64,000 bases of DNA from Pipra filicauda (taxonomy: Eukaryota > Chordata > Aves > Passeriformes > Pipridae): positions 4,474,001 to 4,538,000 of the forward strand of contig NW_024103874.1 of assembly GCF_003945595.2 (NCBI RefSeq), given 5' to 3'. The position numbers and the translations under genes were made by a program. Shown here piece after piece: positions 23,001 to 33,110 of this stretch. The number at the start of each line of letters is the position of its first letter. Position 1 is the stretch's first letter. The notes below the pieces were generated by a model that saw nothing but the letters and a program-made list of their open reading frames with translations, ran no database searches and was not told where the DNA came from.

Positions 23001-23043
23001 GGCCCAGAGGGTGGACACAGACTCTGCTTACATGGATCTCTAG
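4909..23043 (+). CDS. SLC17A9: SLC17A9 (vesicular nucleotide transporter, VNUT), complete in 13 coding exons
   Basis: Join 4909-5006, 13343-13540, 14677-14816, 15456-15555, 16533-16663, 17480-17576, 18460-18556, 20604-20691, 21005-21039, 21618-21733, 22184-22239, 22742-22771, 22880-23043. All introns are GT-AG and phases agree throughout, giving 449 aa plus TAG. The product is a 12-helix major facilitator of the SLC17 family. The family member VNUT loads ATP and other nucleotides into secretory vesicles, driven by membrane potential and dependent on chloride. Recognisable stretches include LLLGTCLLYCAR (43-54), SSFFWGYCLTQ (80-90), the motif-A region GGHISDQIGGEK (93-104), RESERAFTYS (161-170), VPWLVAIP (294-301) and QDLAPSCAG (374-382). 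As I recall it, human VNUT has 436 aa; the extra 13 residues are at the glycine-rich N terminus. An in-frame Met23 with G at -3 is an alternative start (427 aa). Odd features are Gln99 in motif A and a weak exon-2 donor. Confidence 0.96.
5007..13342 (+). other. SLC17A9: SLC17A9 intron 1 (8.3 kb)
   Basis: A large first intron, from GTAAGG to CTCACAG. The first 300 bp belong to the CpG island. I recognise no other gene and no CR1 copy. It holds a short TCCC repeat (10067-10084). Open frames here are short and unlike known proteins. Confidence 0.85.
10067..10084 (+). repeat. Short (TCCC)n microsatellite
   Basis: Four and a half uninterrupted TCCC units within SLC17A9 intron 1. Confidence 0.8.
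13343..13540 (+). CDS. SLC17A9: SLC17A9 coding exon 2 (residues 33-98 and part of 99)
   Basis: It encodes helix 1 (about 39-62), the first lumenal loop and helix 2 (about 75-95), ending at motif A with GGHISD. The acceptor is CCACCCTCACAG. The donor CA/GTACTG is the weakest in the gene, being the only one with pyrimidines at +4 and +5. The split codon CA+A gives Gln99. Reading through the donor would stay open to a TGA at 13734-13736, so intron retention would give a truncated protein. Confidence 0.95.
13768..13930 (+). mobile_element. CR1-type LINE 3'-end fragment (+ strand), intron 2
   Basis: Degenerate CR1 3' end containing GGAGCAACCTGGTCTAGTGG, then AAGGTCCCTTCCAACTG and a terminal GATTCTAGGATTCTATGA tail. 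It is 5'-truncated, as usual for CR1, and has no ORF. Confidence 0.85.
14677..14816 (+). CDS. SLC17A9: SLC17A9 coding exon 3 (residues 99-146)
   Basis: It begins with the end of motif A (IGGEKV) and encodes helix 3 (about 105-125) and the start of helix 4 (FMTSSRFLMGLLQ). Acceptor TGTCTTCCAG, donor AAG/GTGAGA. Phase 2 in, phase 1 out, both matching the neighbouring exons. Confidence 0.95.
15456..15555 (+). CDS. SLC17A9: SLC17A9 coding exon 4 (residues 146-179)
   Basis: It encodes the end of helix 4 (GVYFPSLASLL), the cytosolic RVRESERAF loop and the start of helix 5. The YFP and RESERAF segments are highly characteristic of the SLC17 family. Acceptor GTTGCTTTCAG, donor GG/GTAAGT. Confidence 0.96.
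16223..16429 (+). mobile_element. CR1-type LINE 3'-end fragment (+ strand), intron 4
   Basis: It contains CAGGTTGCCCAGAGAAGCTG, CCTGGTCTAGTGGAAGGTGT and TTTAAGGTCCCTCCCAAC, ending CATTCTGTGATTCTGTGG. The 3' end abuts exon 5, leaving about 100 bp of intron between the repeat and the acceptor. Confidence 0.92.
16533..16663 (+). CDS. SLC17A9: SLC17A9 coding exon 5 (residues 179-222 and part of 223)
   Basis: It encodes the rest of helix 5 (TLVIGGAGSLLL), the conserved DWYGWESVFYFSG segment and helix 6, ending YLLSEK before the central cytosolic loop. Acceptor TTTCCCTTGCAG, donor AAG/GTAAAT. Confidence 0.96.
17480..17576 (+). CDS. SLC17A9: SLC17A9 coding exon 6 (residues 223-254 and part of 255)
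   Basis: It encodes the central cytosolic loop between helices 6 and 7, which is the most variable part of the family, ending with the conserved VPWKQLFRKAPIW. Acceptor TTCCCTGCAG, donor ATG/GTAGGG. The split Trp255 codon (TG+G) matches exon 7. Confidence 0.94.
18460..18556 (+). CDS. SLC17A9: SLC17A9 coding exon 7 (residues 255-287)
   Basis: It encodes helix 7 with the typical LLSWLPTFFKETFPES segment. Acceptor GTGTTTTCAG, donor AAG/GTAGGT. It ends in phase 0. Confidence 0.96.
19913..19938 (+). repeat. Imperfect (GGAT)n microsatellite
   Basis: Interrupted ATGGATGG / ATGGATGC units in SLC17A9 intron 7. Confidence 0.7.
20028..20071. repeat. 11-bp perfect inverted repeat with TAATC motifs, intron 7
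   Basis: CAGCTGTAATC (20028-20038) is the exact reverse complement of GATTACAGCTG (20061-20071), with a 22-bp spacer that contains another TAATC core. It could be a hairpin or a paired E-box/K50-homeodomain arrangement. It lies about 530 bp before exon 8. Confidence 0.6.
20604..20691 (+). CDS. SLC17A9: SLC17A9 coding exon 8 (residues 288-316 and part of 317)
   Basis: It encodes helix 8: GWVFNVVPWLVAIP followed by the repeated motif-A-like loop SGFLSDHLISQG. Acceptor CTGTTTCAG, donor CAAG/GTAAGA. Confidence 0.96.
21005..21039 (+). CDS. SLC17A9: SLC17A9 coding exon 9, 35-nt microexon (residues 317-328)
   Basis: It encodes GYRTITIRKFMQ, the cytosolic loop leading to helix 9. Acceptor CTTTCTCTTTCAG, donor CAG/GTAAGA. 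Skipping it would shift the frame, so it should be constitutive in a functional mRNA. Confidence 0.94.
21618..21733 (+). CDS. SLC17A9: SLC17A9 coding exon 10 (residues 329-366 and part of 367)
   Basis: It encodes helix 9 (VIGSGVSSVFALCLG) and helix 10 (VVFASASVGLQTFNH). Acceptor TTTTTTCCAG, donor CAG/GTAAGG. Confidence 0.96.
22184..22239 (+). CDS. SLC17A9: SLC17A9 coding exon 11 (residues 367-385 and part of 386)
   Basis: It encodes SGISVNVQDLAPSCAGLLF, a highly conserved SLC17 segment leading into helix 11. Acceptor CTGTTTCTCACCAG, donor TTTG/GTAAGG. Confidence 0.96.
22463..22630 (+). mobile_element. CR1-type LINE 3'-end fragment (+ strand), intron 11
   Basis: It contains CCAGAGAAGCTGTGGCTTCC, GGCTAGTGGAAGGTGTCCCT and CTTTAAGGTCCCTCCCAACC, ending CATTCTGTGATTCTGAG. 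It occupies about a third of the 502-bp intron and ends about 110 bp before microexon 12. Confidence 0.92.
22742..22771 (+). CDS. SLC17A9: SLC17A9 coding exon 12, 30-nt microexon (residues 386-395)
   Basis: It encodes GVANTGGALL at the heart of helix 11. Acceptor CTTTTCCTTCCAG, donor CTAG/GTAAAG. Its length is a multiple of three with phase 1 on both sides, so skipping would keep the frame but delete ten residues of a membrane helix. Confidence 0.94.
   Translation, partial: GLQIQVEPS
22880..23043 (+). CDS. SLC17A9: SLC17A9 coding exon 13, C terminus and stop (residues 396-449)
   Basis: It encodes the rest of helix 11 (GVICVYLAGYLIETTGSW), helix 12 (VFNLVAAVNSIGLCVFLLFG) and a short cytosolic tail EAQRVDTDSAYMDL ending in TAG. 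The preceding intron is only 108 bp. Acceptor TCTTCTGTCACAG. Confidence 0.96.
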
Positions 23044-24380
23044 GGATGAGCCCAGCGAGCAGCCGAAGGACAGGAGAGTGTCACGTCTATGTTGCACAAG
23101 TGCCAAAGAACATTTTAACTTTTTTTTTAGGTGTTTTAACAGGAAAAAAATATGCTGAAACCAAGTACATAGTGGGTCTGGATGGAACCCATGACAAAAA
23201 AAAAAATGTAGAGTTTATTTTTTGCTCAGGGTGTAACTGGTGGCCTGCAGAGCCATCCAGCTCAACATCTCCAGTGAGGATATGGTCTGTGGGACCAGTT
23301 TGTCCCAGTTTGTGTCCGGTGGACAAATATCCATGTGGCCAAAGGACGTTACCCGACCTATCTCCCAAGGCTGCTGTGGTTCCATGCCCTGCTGAGGAGG
23401 AGCTGCTTCTCCGTGCAGGAGCAGGTCCCCCCCCCCGCTGTGCTGTCCTCTGACCGTCCACCTCTGGGCTGCTGTGCCACACGTGTCCTCTGAACTGTGT
23501 GACAGGGATTGTCCCAACGAATGTACCTCTGACCTTAACCCCCCCTCCCGTGCCTTTGTTTGCAGCCAGCTCAGCAGGTACCAGCCAGGTGTCCAAGGGT
23601 TGTGAGATGAATCCCAGGCTTCCCTTCAGGGAGTGTCTGCCTGGATGTCTGCAGTGGATCCAGGGGCTGTGTCGGTCCTGACAGGAGGCTGCAGAGCAGA
23701 GCACTCCAAGGCAAGCCTGTCTTTGCTCAAGGACAGAGCTCAAGGTGTCCCTCCTCTCCCCGGTGGCTTTACCCCAGCCCTGAGCCCAGGCAGGCCAGCT
23801 CCACCATGAGAGCAGAGCTGATCTGCCATCCCCCAGGGTCAGGCTTAGCTGGGCTCACCTCGTGGTGCAGAACAGCTGAGGAACCCCCCAGGAGCTGTTT
23901 TGCCAGATGCTGTGAATGTATAGGAAGAATTGGTCACATTCTGTGCTGTAGATCTACACCCCCAGATGTGTTCTGCTGGATTAGGTGTGTCCTCCACGTA
24001 CTCTGAAAGGGCCAAGGGAGACTTTCCAAAGAGCCTCACACGGGCAGGTTTTGTTTCTATGTTGAGCATAAACCAAATTTCTGCACTGGGGATCCATAGG
24101 GATGGGGATCCCTGTGGTTCCCCGTGTCAGAGGGAAATACTTGGCTGTAGACACCTCTGAGCCTGAATGTCTTAAGTTATTTATAAATATTTTAAAATGT
24201 GAGCACCAAATTCTATATTTTATGTATTTGAGGCCTGACTCTGCATGCTTATTTTGAGTGGTGCTCCCACCAAATCCCTCACTATTTCTCGAAGGGGAGT
24301 ATCTACCAGCCTCCAGTATTTGGTTTTGTAGGATGAAGTTTAAATGTGACATTTCATATTAAAGCAATTCATTGCTTTTC
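23044..24380 (+). other. SLC17A9: SLC17A9 3' UTR (probable extent)
   Basis: Non-coding sequence follows the TAG. It turns AT-rich near 24170-24230 (ATTTATAAATATTTTAAAATG) and reaches ATTAAA at 24358, with a T/GT-rich stretch afterwards. The end is inferred from the poly(A) signal only. The 218-codon frame on the - strand at 23087-23743 resembles no known protein and is treated as chance. Confidence 0.6.
24358..24363 (+). terminator. Candidate SLC17A9 poly(A) signal ATTAAA
   Basis: An ATTAAA hexamer 1.3 kb after the stop is followed about 45 nt later by GGTTCTCTTTGGTTTTT, a GT/T-rich downstream element. It is the first good signal after the stop. Confidence 0.5.
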
Positions 24381-24742
24381 CTCCTGCCCCTTGCTTGAGG
24401 CTGAAAGGTTCTCTTTGGTTTTTCCAGTGCTTACCAGAAAACTTCATCTCTGACTGAGGATCAGATTTCCCAAGGACTTTGCAGTGCAGGAAAGCTGTAG
24501 GTTCAGGTTTACTGTCCTTAAAAAAAACCCAATTATCTCCTTCTTTACCTTTTGTTTTGGCCAGATTTCTTCTTGGAAGACCTGTTGGAGCCATGTTAAA
24601 TTTCTGAATAGGTGGATTTGTAGTGAAAATAGTGACAGCTTTTTGATTGCAGAGACACTAATGGGTGTCACTAAACTGAGCTGAGCCACTTACTGGGCAT
24701 ATTAATAGATAAAGGTGCAACTGCTTGATATCTTCTCAAGAG

Positions 24743-24748
24743 AATAAA
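24743..24748 (+). terminator. Distal candidate poly(A) signal AATAAA
   Basis: A canonical AATAAA about 385 nt beyond the proximal ATTAAA, with T-rich sequence 45-75 nt downstream. It may give a longer SLC17A9 3' UTR. Confidence 0.35.
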
Positions 24749-25024
24749 AAATCAATGTGGCCTGATTAGGGACAGAGAGATAAGAAAGTATTTTTTTTCT
24801 CCTTCTGTGCTTTTTTTTTCTCTAAAAGGCTGTTTGCTATGAGGAAGACTGGTGGGAAGTCTTAAAATCGGTGGATAACACTCAGAGCAGACAAAGCCAG
24901 GCTTGCCAAAGAGGCCCGAGGCTGTGCAGCCATCTCTGCCAGCTTGTCCTTTGTCCAGTCTGAGCAGATTGCTTGCATGGCCTTTTCTATAGTGACACAG
25001 AAAAAAAAAATGGTTTTTTGTGGG

Positions 25025-25044
25025 TTTTTTTTTTTTTTTTTTTT
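25025..25044 (+). repeat. Poly(T) tract, 20 nt
   Basis: Uninterrupted run of 20 T preceded by shorter T runs. No retroposed body is recognised beside it. Confidence 0.85.
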
Positions 25045-25939
25045 AGTGTCTTCCCTGGCTGTTCAGTGTTGCAGGTCAGGAGCACAAGGAGTCAATCCTT
25101 GCTCTCTTTGCTGATTGCACCATTTCTTGTGAAAGAGTTGGTGAGTTTAAATCACTCGCATTTGAACCAGGCAGCTTGGCCACCCCTTGGCTCTGCCAGC
25201 TGGGAAATTTGGAATTGAGATCTTCAAAGGAAAGTCAGCCTGGCTGGCTGTGCCTCCTCTCTAAATTCAGCTAACACTGGTGGGCTGTCCTGGTTGTCTG
25301 TCTCTGTAACTGGCTAACAAGTTAAGTATTTGACTTGAGCTTATGTTTCATTATCCTCATACCTCATTGGTGGAGTGCTGAAACCATTTTGCAGACCTGT
25401 TCTGGTCTTTGTTTAAGCCACCTTGCCAAAGCCTGTGGTCTGAGTTTTTGTTACAGAAGGACCTGAAAAAAAATAAAGGCAGCCAATCATTTGCAGACTG
25501 TGGTTTTCCTTTGACTGCAGAGGTGTTAATTTGTGTGATCAGTAAGGGACAGACAAGTATATTTGATGTGATTAACTCCTTAGGGGGGGCTGTGCTGGGA
25601 GAGCATCCCCACGTGTACTCATCAGACCCTGAGCACAGCCAGCTACCTCTTCTCACTGCTTTTGGAAAAATGACTGAAAAGCTGCCTTCAGCAGAGCTGT
25701 GGTCAGTACAGCATCCATGATCCAATATCGCTTGAGAGTAATAATACAAACGAAGTGATTCTTGCGTTAGGTGGGATACACCCCGCAGGCAGATCACCTT
25801 CCACGTGGAGACCGTGCTGAAAAAAAAAAAAATGCATTGCTAGCTTTTTTTACGTCCACGCCGATAGGTTCGAGCAGATGCCAACAGAGGGAGCTGTGAG
25901 ATTTGGGAAGTGGCAGCTCCGACCAGCGAGAGCTGCCGC

Positions 25940-26045
25940 GCCTGGCCCTGCCACAGCTGGCACAGCTGGCACGGGTAGTGTGGCTGATGCAGAGGTTTGG
26001 CTGGCACAGCTGGAAGGGCGGGCACAGCTGGCAAAGCCTGGCCCT
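25940..26045 (+). repeat. Imperfect GGCACAGCTGGCA repeats with four CAGCTG E-boxes
   Basis: CAGCTG occurs at 25954, 25963, 26007 and 26025, each within variants of GGCACAGCTGG. The segment is flanked by two CCTGGCCCTGCC copies (25941 and about 26038). It looks like a decayed short-period minisatellite. Confidence 0.6.
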
Positions 26046-29000
26046 GCCGAGGAGCAGCCCTGGCTGGTGGCTCTCACCACCAGAGCTGCCCTGGGGACTC
26101 CCAGGATCTGCTGTCCCAGATTTGCTGGGACCCCTCACATGGCAATTGTGCAGTTAGTGGTGGGGAGTGAAGGAAAAGTTTGGGGGGCATTTTAGAATGA
26201 GAAATAGCCACTGAAAGGAATTTTAACACCTCATCTGTAGGGTCATGTAATCAAGAGAATATCTCTAAGTACTGCAGAGTCTTCTAATTTTCTCCTCGAT
26301 GTGCTCAGAAAAAAAAACCAACATGAAACTTGATGGTATGAAAATGATGCTGAAGATGATTTAGGGTTTGGGTGCAAGTTATCCTCAAACTTTCCTGTCC
26401 TCTTGCTCCTCTTATAAAGGTATAAACAACCTCTGACATACACACATGAGCTATTTTGACCTTTTAGGTCCTTTAGGTTAGTTAGAGCTTTTTTTTCTGC
26501 CACATTCCTTAAATTGTCTGTGTCACAGGTTGGACCTGAGCTTTCCAACCTGCCTGGAGCAAGCAGGGACAGGCACAGTGCAAAAGGATCTGGGAATGTG
26601 TGACTGGGCTTAAAGGCTGGTCAATGACAGGTACATTGTGTTGCTGGTTGGGGTGGGTTTGTACTTAAATTGTTTGGGAAATATTCCATAGCTGGCTGGA
26701 GATCATTAGAAGGATACTGTTTTATTGCAGTTTGCATAACACTAAATCAATAAACACATTCAAGCAGATGGAAAGCAAAACACAGGAGAAAAATAGCCCT
26801 ATTTGGAGGAGAAAAAGAATAGCAAAGAGCACTTCTTGGTGATAGTTTTGCCTGGAAAACACAAGCAGATGCTCTCACAGCAGAGACCTGATCTAACATC
26901 CACCTGGCAGCTCCCCAGGGCTGGGACATGCCCCAAAGATACCAGTTCTGCAAAGGGCACCCAGTCCTGTAACAAGCAAAATATCACCGTTTATTGCAGC
27001 CGTGACCTACTGCGTGGCATGTAATGAGGAATTTTCCATTTCAAACTTTAATGCAATAATTAAGATGTCCATTAAGGTCTTTACAGTTTGGCTGCTTGTA
27101 ATTAAAAAAAGGGAGTGTGGGGGGGGGCAATGGCAGGGAGTTGCAGTCCAGGGCATCAAGCTCTTGCCAGCAGCTCTATGTGCTCTCCACTTTCTTCTTC
27201 CCTATTTGGTTTCTTTCTTCAAAATCATTTTCCTGTGTTTGTTTGTAACTGTCCTCAGAGCAGGTAGTCTGAAAAACACATGAAAAACAGTCTTAGTTTC
27301 CTCAAGCATAACTTGGGTTTAAAGAAGAGTTTTTCCCCTCTGCCAAAACACCTCCAAAATACTGATCCTCCTGCAGTGCAGTTTTTGGGGGTGTCTCTGA
27401 GCAGGGGGATCCCTGGGGCTCTGCAGGCTTCACCTTGGGCCAGCCTGCCCCATCCAACAGCCCTGCAGCAGCTCTGGGCAGTGTGACAAGGACAACCAAG
27501 CTCCATGGGCACAGAGTCACAGGAATAGCCCAAAAGCACAGTATGACTATCAGCTTCAGGGGTGGTGACAGGGGTTTTATGCTCCATTTGGTTTCCAGGC
27601 TGGTGTAGCTCCTGCTTACAGACTTCCTGGTGCAGACTTAAGGGTGGAGTAGAGATTTTAATCCAGTAATGAAATAAGAAGAAACCCCCATATAAACCCA
27701 CATCTTCCCAAGCGTCTCTGCTCCTGGGAGGCCAAAGTCCCATTATCCAGTAATTGGATTTGGCCTCTTAAAGCAAGACTGAAATACTGTAAAATTTTGT
27801 TCCCAAATCACCAGATTTTTGCAAAGGATTAACAAAAATTAATGGTTTGACTGAGGAAGTAGCTGCCAGAAAGGCTTTGGCTGATCCCTTGAATCCCTTC
27901 CCAAATTGCTTTCCCCTGCTCTGTACAACTCCCAATTTACTGGTGACTTGCTCCTGTTCCTCCAAACACACCACTGGGCATGATCTCCTGCAACTTTGAC
28001 ATTCAGTATTCTCTAATAAATTTTTTCTAATTTCAGCTCCAGAGGAAAAAAATTGCAGTCCCACTTCCATGGAAGACAATGAAAAGGTACACATGTAGTA
28101 ATTATCAGGAGGACTTTACACAAAGAATTAGCAACCTACTCATGCATGTCCTGCATTCTCATTAAAGGCAAACTGTTTGTGGGTGACAGGGGATTTTCCT
28201 GTGCAACCACTGAGGCTCGTTGCAGCTGTTAAATTATTCCTTTCATGTTGTTTTTTTTTCCCCCCTCTCCTACCAAGTTTCAGACAAACCCACTCATTTA
28301 CAAGCTCTCCCGTGTACCTGTGTGAGTTACAGGTGAGGTGGATGTTTTCATGAGTCCCATCCTCAGCCCTTCAGATGCTCTGAGCCTGTGTGAACCCCGG
28401 CTGGTCACAGGAGCCTTTCTGTGTTTTGCTCTAATTTTGCCCCACATTATGCCTGTGCCCATAAACCTGGTGTCACAATTTTCCTGGTGGCAGTCACCTT
28501 GGTGTGGTTTTGCTGCTTTGACCAACCTGCTCTTCAGTGCCCGCAGATCTGCTCTGCCTCCTCCAGCATCTTCCCTCCAGCTCCTCCATTCCCTGCTTCA
28601 ACCCTGTCCCAGACACTCTCCAAAAGCTTATTTAACAGGTTTGGAGGAGCATACAAGGTCCCCACATGTCCCCATGCTCATGGGAGGGAGGATGTGCTCT
28701 CTTATTCTGCACTCCAAACACTGGTTCTTTAGCAAAATAAACCCCCTCAACAAGAAGTATTATCAGCAAAAGCATAAACAGATATCAGACAGGAGGTCTG
28801 CAGATGAGTAATTTATGATCTTTTATTTCATTTTATTTCAGCCCATGTGGGGCCCAACTGTGATTTGCAAAGGTCTGGAGGCTGCAGTTCTCACTGCAGG
28901 AGCCACCTGGGCCAGCGAGACCTCAGCGTAAACCTCCATCCTGGCAACCTCATTTTGCAGCAACCTCTAAGTAGGACACTCAGTGCAACAAAGTGGTGAC

Positions 29001-30106
29001 CCAAGAAATGTTTGCACGGCCCTGGGCTGTCCTTCCAGGAGAGTCAGTGCTGGTAGGAGATGGGCTCATGTTCTGCACCTGGACACAAGGTCTGAACCCA
29101 GGGACCACGATAAACCCTTTCAGAGTGGTACCTGTTCTCTGGGGGATTTTATGCCTGGAGACAGCTGGGAGTATAAAATTCAAATTTAGCTAATTTCTTA
29201 CATAAATGATGCACATTGAGGGATTAAAACTATGGGGAAATTTTGATTCACCTCCAAATCAGACTTTTTTTCCTGGCTCATGAGTCTGTGACGAGCTAAA
29301 TAAAAAGCTTTAGCCTTTATGTCACTAACTCTGGATGCAACTCCTTGTCCTTTGAGCCCTCTTAGTTACCAAGTGATCTCTTTCAACACCCTCAGATCAT
29401 TCCAGTGTTTTCAGAAATGCACTGTGTAATTTTCATTCAAGTTAGGGTAAAAATTACTGAAATCCAAAGACAGAGACAGAGCCTCGAGATGGGCAAACTC
29501 TTCCTGGCAGGTTTTGAAAATATTTCATATTAAATTGAAGTTGAAAAATGGGAACTGTTTGCAAGAGGTAAAAGATAAATATGCCTGGAAACAGCTGTAT
29601 TTTAGAGGGTTTAGGAGGAAAAACATGCCTGAAATAGCATCATTGAGATGTATTACCCATAGCTTTAAATGATATGGCTAAAGCTGTTCAGGAGGGAAAC
29701 TGAACCATTCACTGCTGTTCCAAAACCAGATATGCTGTCACACAGGCAATTACCTGCCAAATTTGCTGAGGTAGTTCTGGCTAGAGAGACCTGCCTCTGT
29801 GGGTGTCTGTGTGTTGCAGGTAAAGCACACATGGAGCAGACACATGAAAATCTGGCTTGTGAGTATAACACCAAGGTAATGCAATTTGGAGCATTAATGG
29901 TGGGTTTTGCAGAGCCAAAAATGAGAGCATGAGTAAGAAATGACATATTTTGGCATTGCTCAGGGCTTCGGTGTTTGCAGGTGAACCTCTACCACTGGGC
30001 TGCCAGAATGTCTCACTGCTCTCAGCAAAGACACAGTTTTCTCTCTTTTCCTTAAACACAGTGCCAATTTTTTATCCTCTTCTGATGATGTCTGTTCATC
30101 CTCTCC

Positions 30107-30125
30107 CTCCTCCTCCTCCTCCTCC
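30107..30125 (+). repeat. (TCC)n microsatellite
   Basis: About six TCC units in a pyrimidine-rich stretch. Confidence 0.75.
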
Positions 30126-32789
30126 TTGGAGATTTCTGGATTAAAGAATAAAGCACTGAATTGATTTCCTGAACGTGCATTAGAGAGGATTATTCCAGGA
30201 GATTCATCCCTGTTTGGTGGATTAATATTTCCAGGGAAGGGCAGCTCCCATCTCAACCAATACTTCTCTCAACATACCCTGAAACATTTTGTTTCTTTTG
30301 CAGGCAGAAAGGAGCCTCATGGGCATCAGGGGACAGACAGAAGAAGTTCCCAGCGCTGGTGTTTGAGCTTCGGTATCTTTTGTATCACCAGCATTCCCCA
30401 TATAGATATATGAAGGGTGATTTGTATGAATTCTCCCTTTTCTTCATTGTGCTGTTAAGGAAGAATAAAACTAGACATATGCCAGGCAGACACAGAAGTC
30501 ACTCCAGCACTTGGGAATCAGGGACAAATCTCTGTGCAGCTTCATTTGCCACCAGCAGCACCCTCTGAGAGGAGGGCACAGCATCCAAACAAAATGGGGG
30601 CCTGTCCAATTAATTAATTTTCCATCCATGCCCTGCACAAACACAGAAAATCAAGGGCCTATCACATTATGAGAGTGAAGCCTTTCTAGCAATGCACAGC
30701 TCTGAATTATGCTTCAGAGGTAACAACTAAAGCAGAGCTAAAGCTCCCACCTTCCTTGTCTCTCTTGCACATGGAGGAGACACTGTGTATAATTGAGCAG
30801 AAGAGGCAAAACCTCTTCCCAGGAGAGGTGGAGGCGAGTCAGCCCTGAACCCTAATTGAGACCTTGGAGACCAGCCTTTAGAAGTCAACCAGCTGGACAA
30901 ACAATGATGAGTCCTCAGTGGTGCTCGGACAGATCAGCTGGGCTGCCCTTGAGCTCAGCTTTAGCAGGGCTTGGTCTGGTGATGGTCAAAAGAAAGGGAG
31001 GAATAAAAAAATCAGATGTTATCAGGGAGGCTAAAAGAAAGCAGTGAAGGAAAGGGTCTTTGTTTTCATGCTGCCCTCCAAACCGAGGAAGGCACTGAGT
31101 GTTGTTGCCACACTTTTCTGAGTCTGAAATTCTTGGTTTCAAAAGCTGGATTGATTTTTGCTTCCAGTCTCAGTCTAGGACCAGAGCAGGAAACCATGAG
31201 GTGTCAAAGGAAATCATCCACATGTCTTAAACTTGGGGAAGGAAACAGGGCCACTGGTAGGAGGAGCTGGCAGCAGCTGAAGGGTCAGAATAGAAGGAAG
31301 GATGAAGCTCCACTTGTCTGACATGGATACCAGCATTCAGAGCAGGAGGTGAGAATGGGGGATTTTAACTCTGAAGAAGCATAGAGCTGGCCAGGAGGCC
31401 GGGATTGTGCTGTGACTGGGAAGGTGGTCAGTGTTGGAAAGTCCCAGTGTTGAGCACATCTTACCCCTCCTTATCTCCCTGCTTTCATGTGGCTCCCAGG
31501 AATGATGCTTATCTACCCAGGGCCTCCAGGTGACACTATCCTTGGTAGATAATCCAGAGAGAGCAGAGCAAGAATTTGAAACAAACCACAAACATAACAA
31601 ATAGATTTGCATTTCCTTAGAGCCACCAGGAAATTGGAAGAATAATTTTTCCAGCTGATGCTCAGCACTGGGCAGTAAGGACACTGCCCCGTGTGCCACC
31701 GCTCTATTTGGGACACTGAAATGCAGAAACATGATCTGACACAAAGAATAAGCACAAACCACATGGTTTATTTATTAGTCCCATCACATGATGAGTGTTA
31801 GCTCATGCCTCAGCAGTGCATTGCCAACAGGCAATGCAATGAGCATTATCATGCTCAGCTTCAGGCAGAAACTTCAAGTTGAGACACGGATTGAAATATA
31901 TTGTTGCGGCCTCTCTTGTTTTCTTCCTTTATCCTTCAGGAATCACAGGAATTTCCCTTCCCTGTCTCCACACATAGTCACTGTCTTTTTTTGCTTTCTA
32001 TAACAGATCATATGGTACTTCTCTATATCTCTGAGTACCCAAACAATAGGGAGAGTTGGACAACATCTTCCTTTTCTCCCAATTTCTAGCTTTCTGTAAA
32101 TAATGTTTTCTCTAGAAAAGATTCCTCCCCCTCCCCAAGTTCTGCCTCAAAAGAACAGCTCTTAAAACAAAACGTTTGAGGTTCAGTATGGATATACACC
32201 ATGGGAATTTCTCTTGGATTCATTTTCCAAGTGTTTTGAATGGAAAACTTCAACCAGGTGGCGCCCGAGAGAGCACAGCACAGCTCCACAGTTTTTGGGT
32301 CTGATATAACTTCTCAACTGCAAAATAGCTTTTTTTTCACGCTGCTTCTTACACCAGCAGCCTCCTTGGAGACACAGCTCTGTAATTAAAACCTGCACTT
32401 GGGAAGCGATTCCTTTAACCACAGAAGTGAAACACGTTGCTCCTCAGCTCCCAAATATTTGTACAGGGCTGAGAAGCACCTGGGGGCCTCTCCCCACTCC
32501 CCACTGCAGTTTTAGTGTAAGAAAGGGAGAGAAAACAGGAGAGCAATGCCAAACTCAGCCCTAGGAGAGAAAAGAGATGCCTGTGAGCACAAGTGCTCAC
32601 CTGGGCTCGTCATAAATCCTCCCCCCTGTGCAGCAGCACCACTTGCTTGATAAACGATGCTCCAGCCTGAAGTGTCAAAAGAAAAGAAAAAAACCCACTT
32701 TTTTTTTCCCCCTCCTACTTCTCTCTAGTTATTTTTGACAAGCTGGAAGAGAAGAGGGGGAGAGGGAAAGGCTGATGCATGTTTGATAT

Positions 32790-33110
32790 ACACTTTTGAC
32801 GGAGCTTTTACTTTATTATGTTTAATTGAAAAGTGTTAACGTCGTCCGACATGAATATTCAGCTGATGCCTTTTGGTGCTGTTCCAGGAGTTACGATCGC
32901 CTGTGATTCCACCACGGCTTCTCAGCACGGAGCCCTGTCAAAGCCAGAGTGACAGTGGGGAAGCTATTAATTGAAATAGCTTCATTAATTAGTAATTAAC
33001 AGCAGGGTAATGACTATGTCACACATCGTATTTCAATGAATGCCCTTCATGTGTTATGGGGCTTTTAATTAAAGAATATGCATTTTAATTAAAGGCAAGT
33101 TTGGCCCTTT
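32790..33110. promoter_or_regulatory. Candidate conserved non-coding element with four TAATTA sites
   Basis: TAATTA homeodomain cores lie at 32986, 32993, 33066 and 33086; the last two sit in a repeated TTTTAATTAAAG. An intact-CpG segment (aacgtcgtccgacatg, 32839-32854) precedes them. The composition is typical of developmental enhancers, but no alignment supports this. Confidence 0.35.

Larger units (their letters stand above)
24800..32760. other. Intergenic region, no gene recognised
   Basis: About 8 kb with no supported coding exon, RNA gene or CR1 copy. It contains a T20 tract (25025-25044), a CAGCTG-rich GC segment (25954-26030) and a TCC repeat (30107-30125). All open frames are short and unlike known proteins. 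Confidence 0.6.

Noticed and set aside
23087..23743. 218-codon - strand frame opposite the SLC17A9 3' UTR
   Set aside because: No recognisable domain and no promoter or splice context; fits a chance frame in stop-poor sequence.
25025..25044. Poly(T) as the tail of a - strand processed pseudogene
   Set aside because: No gene-like sequence or target-site duplication is recognisable beside it.
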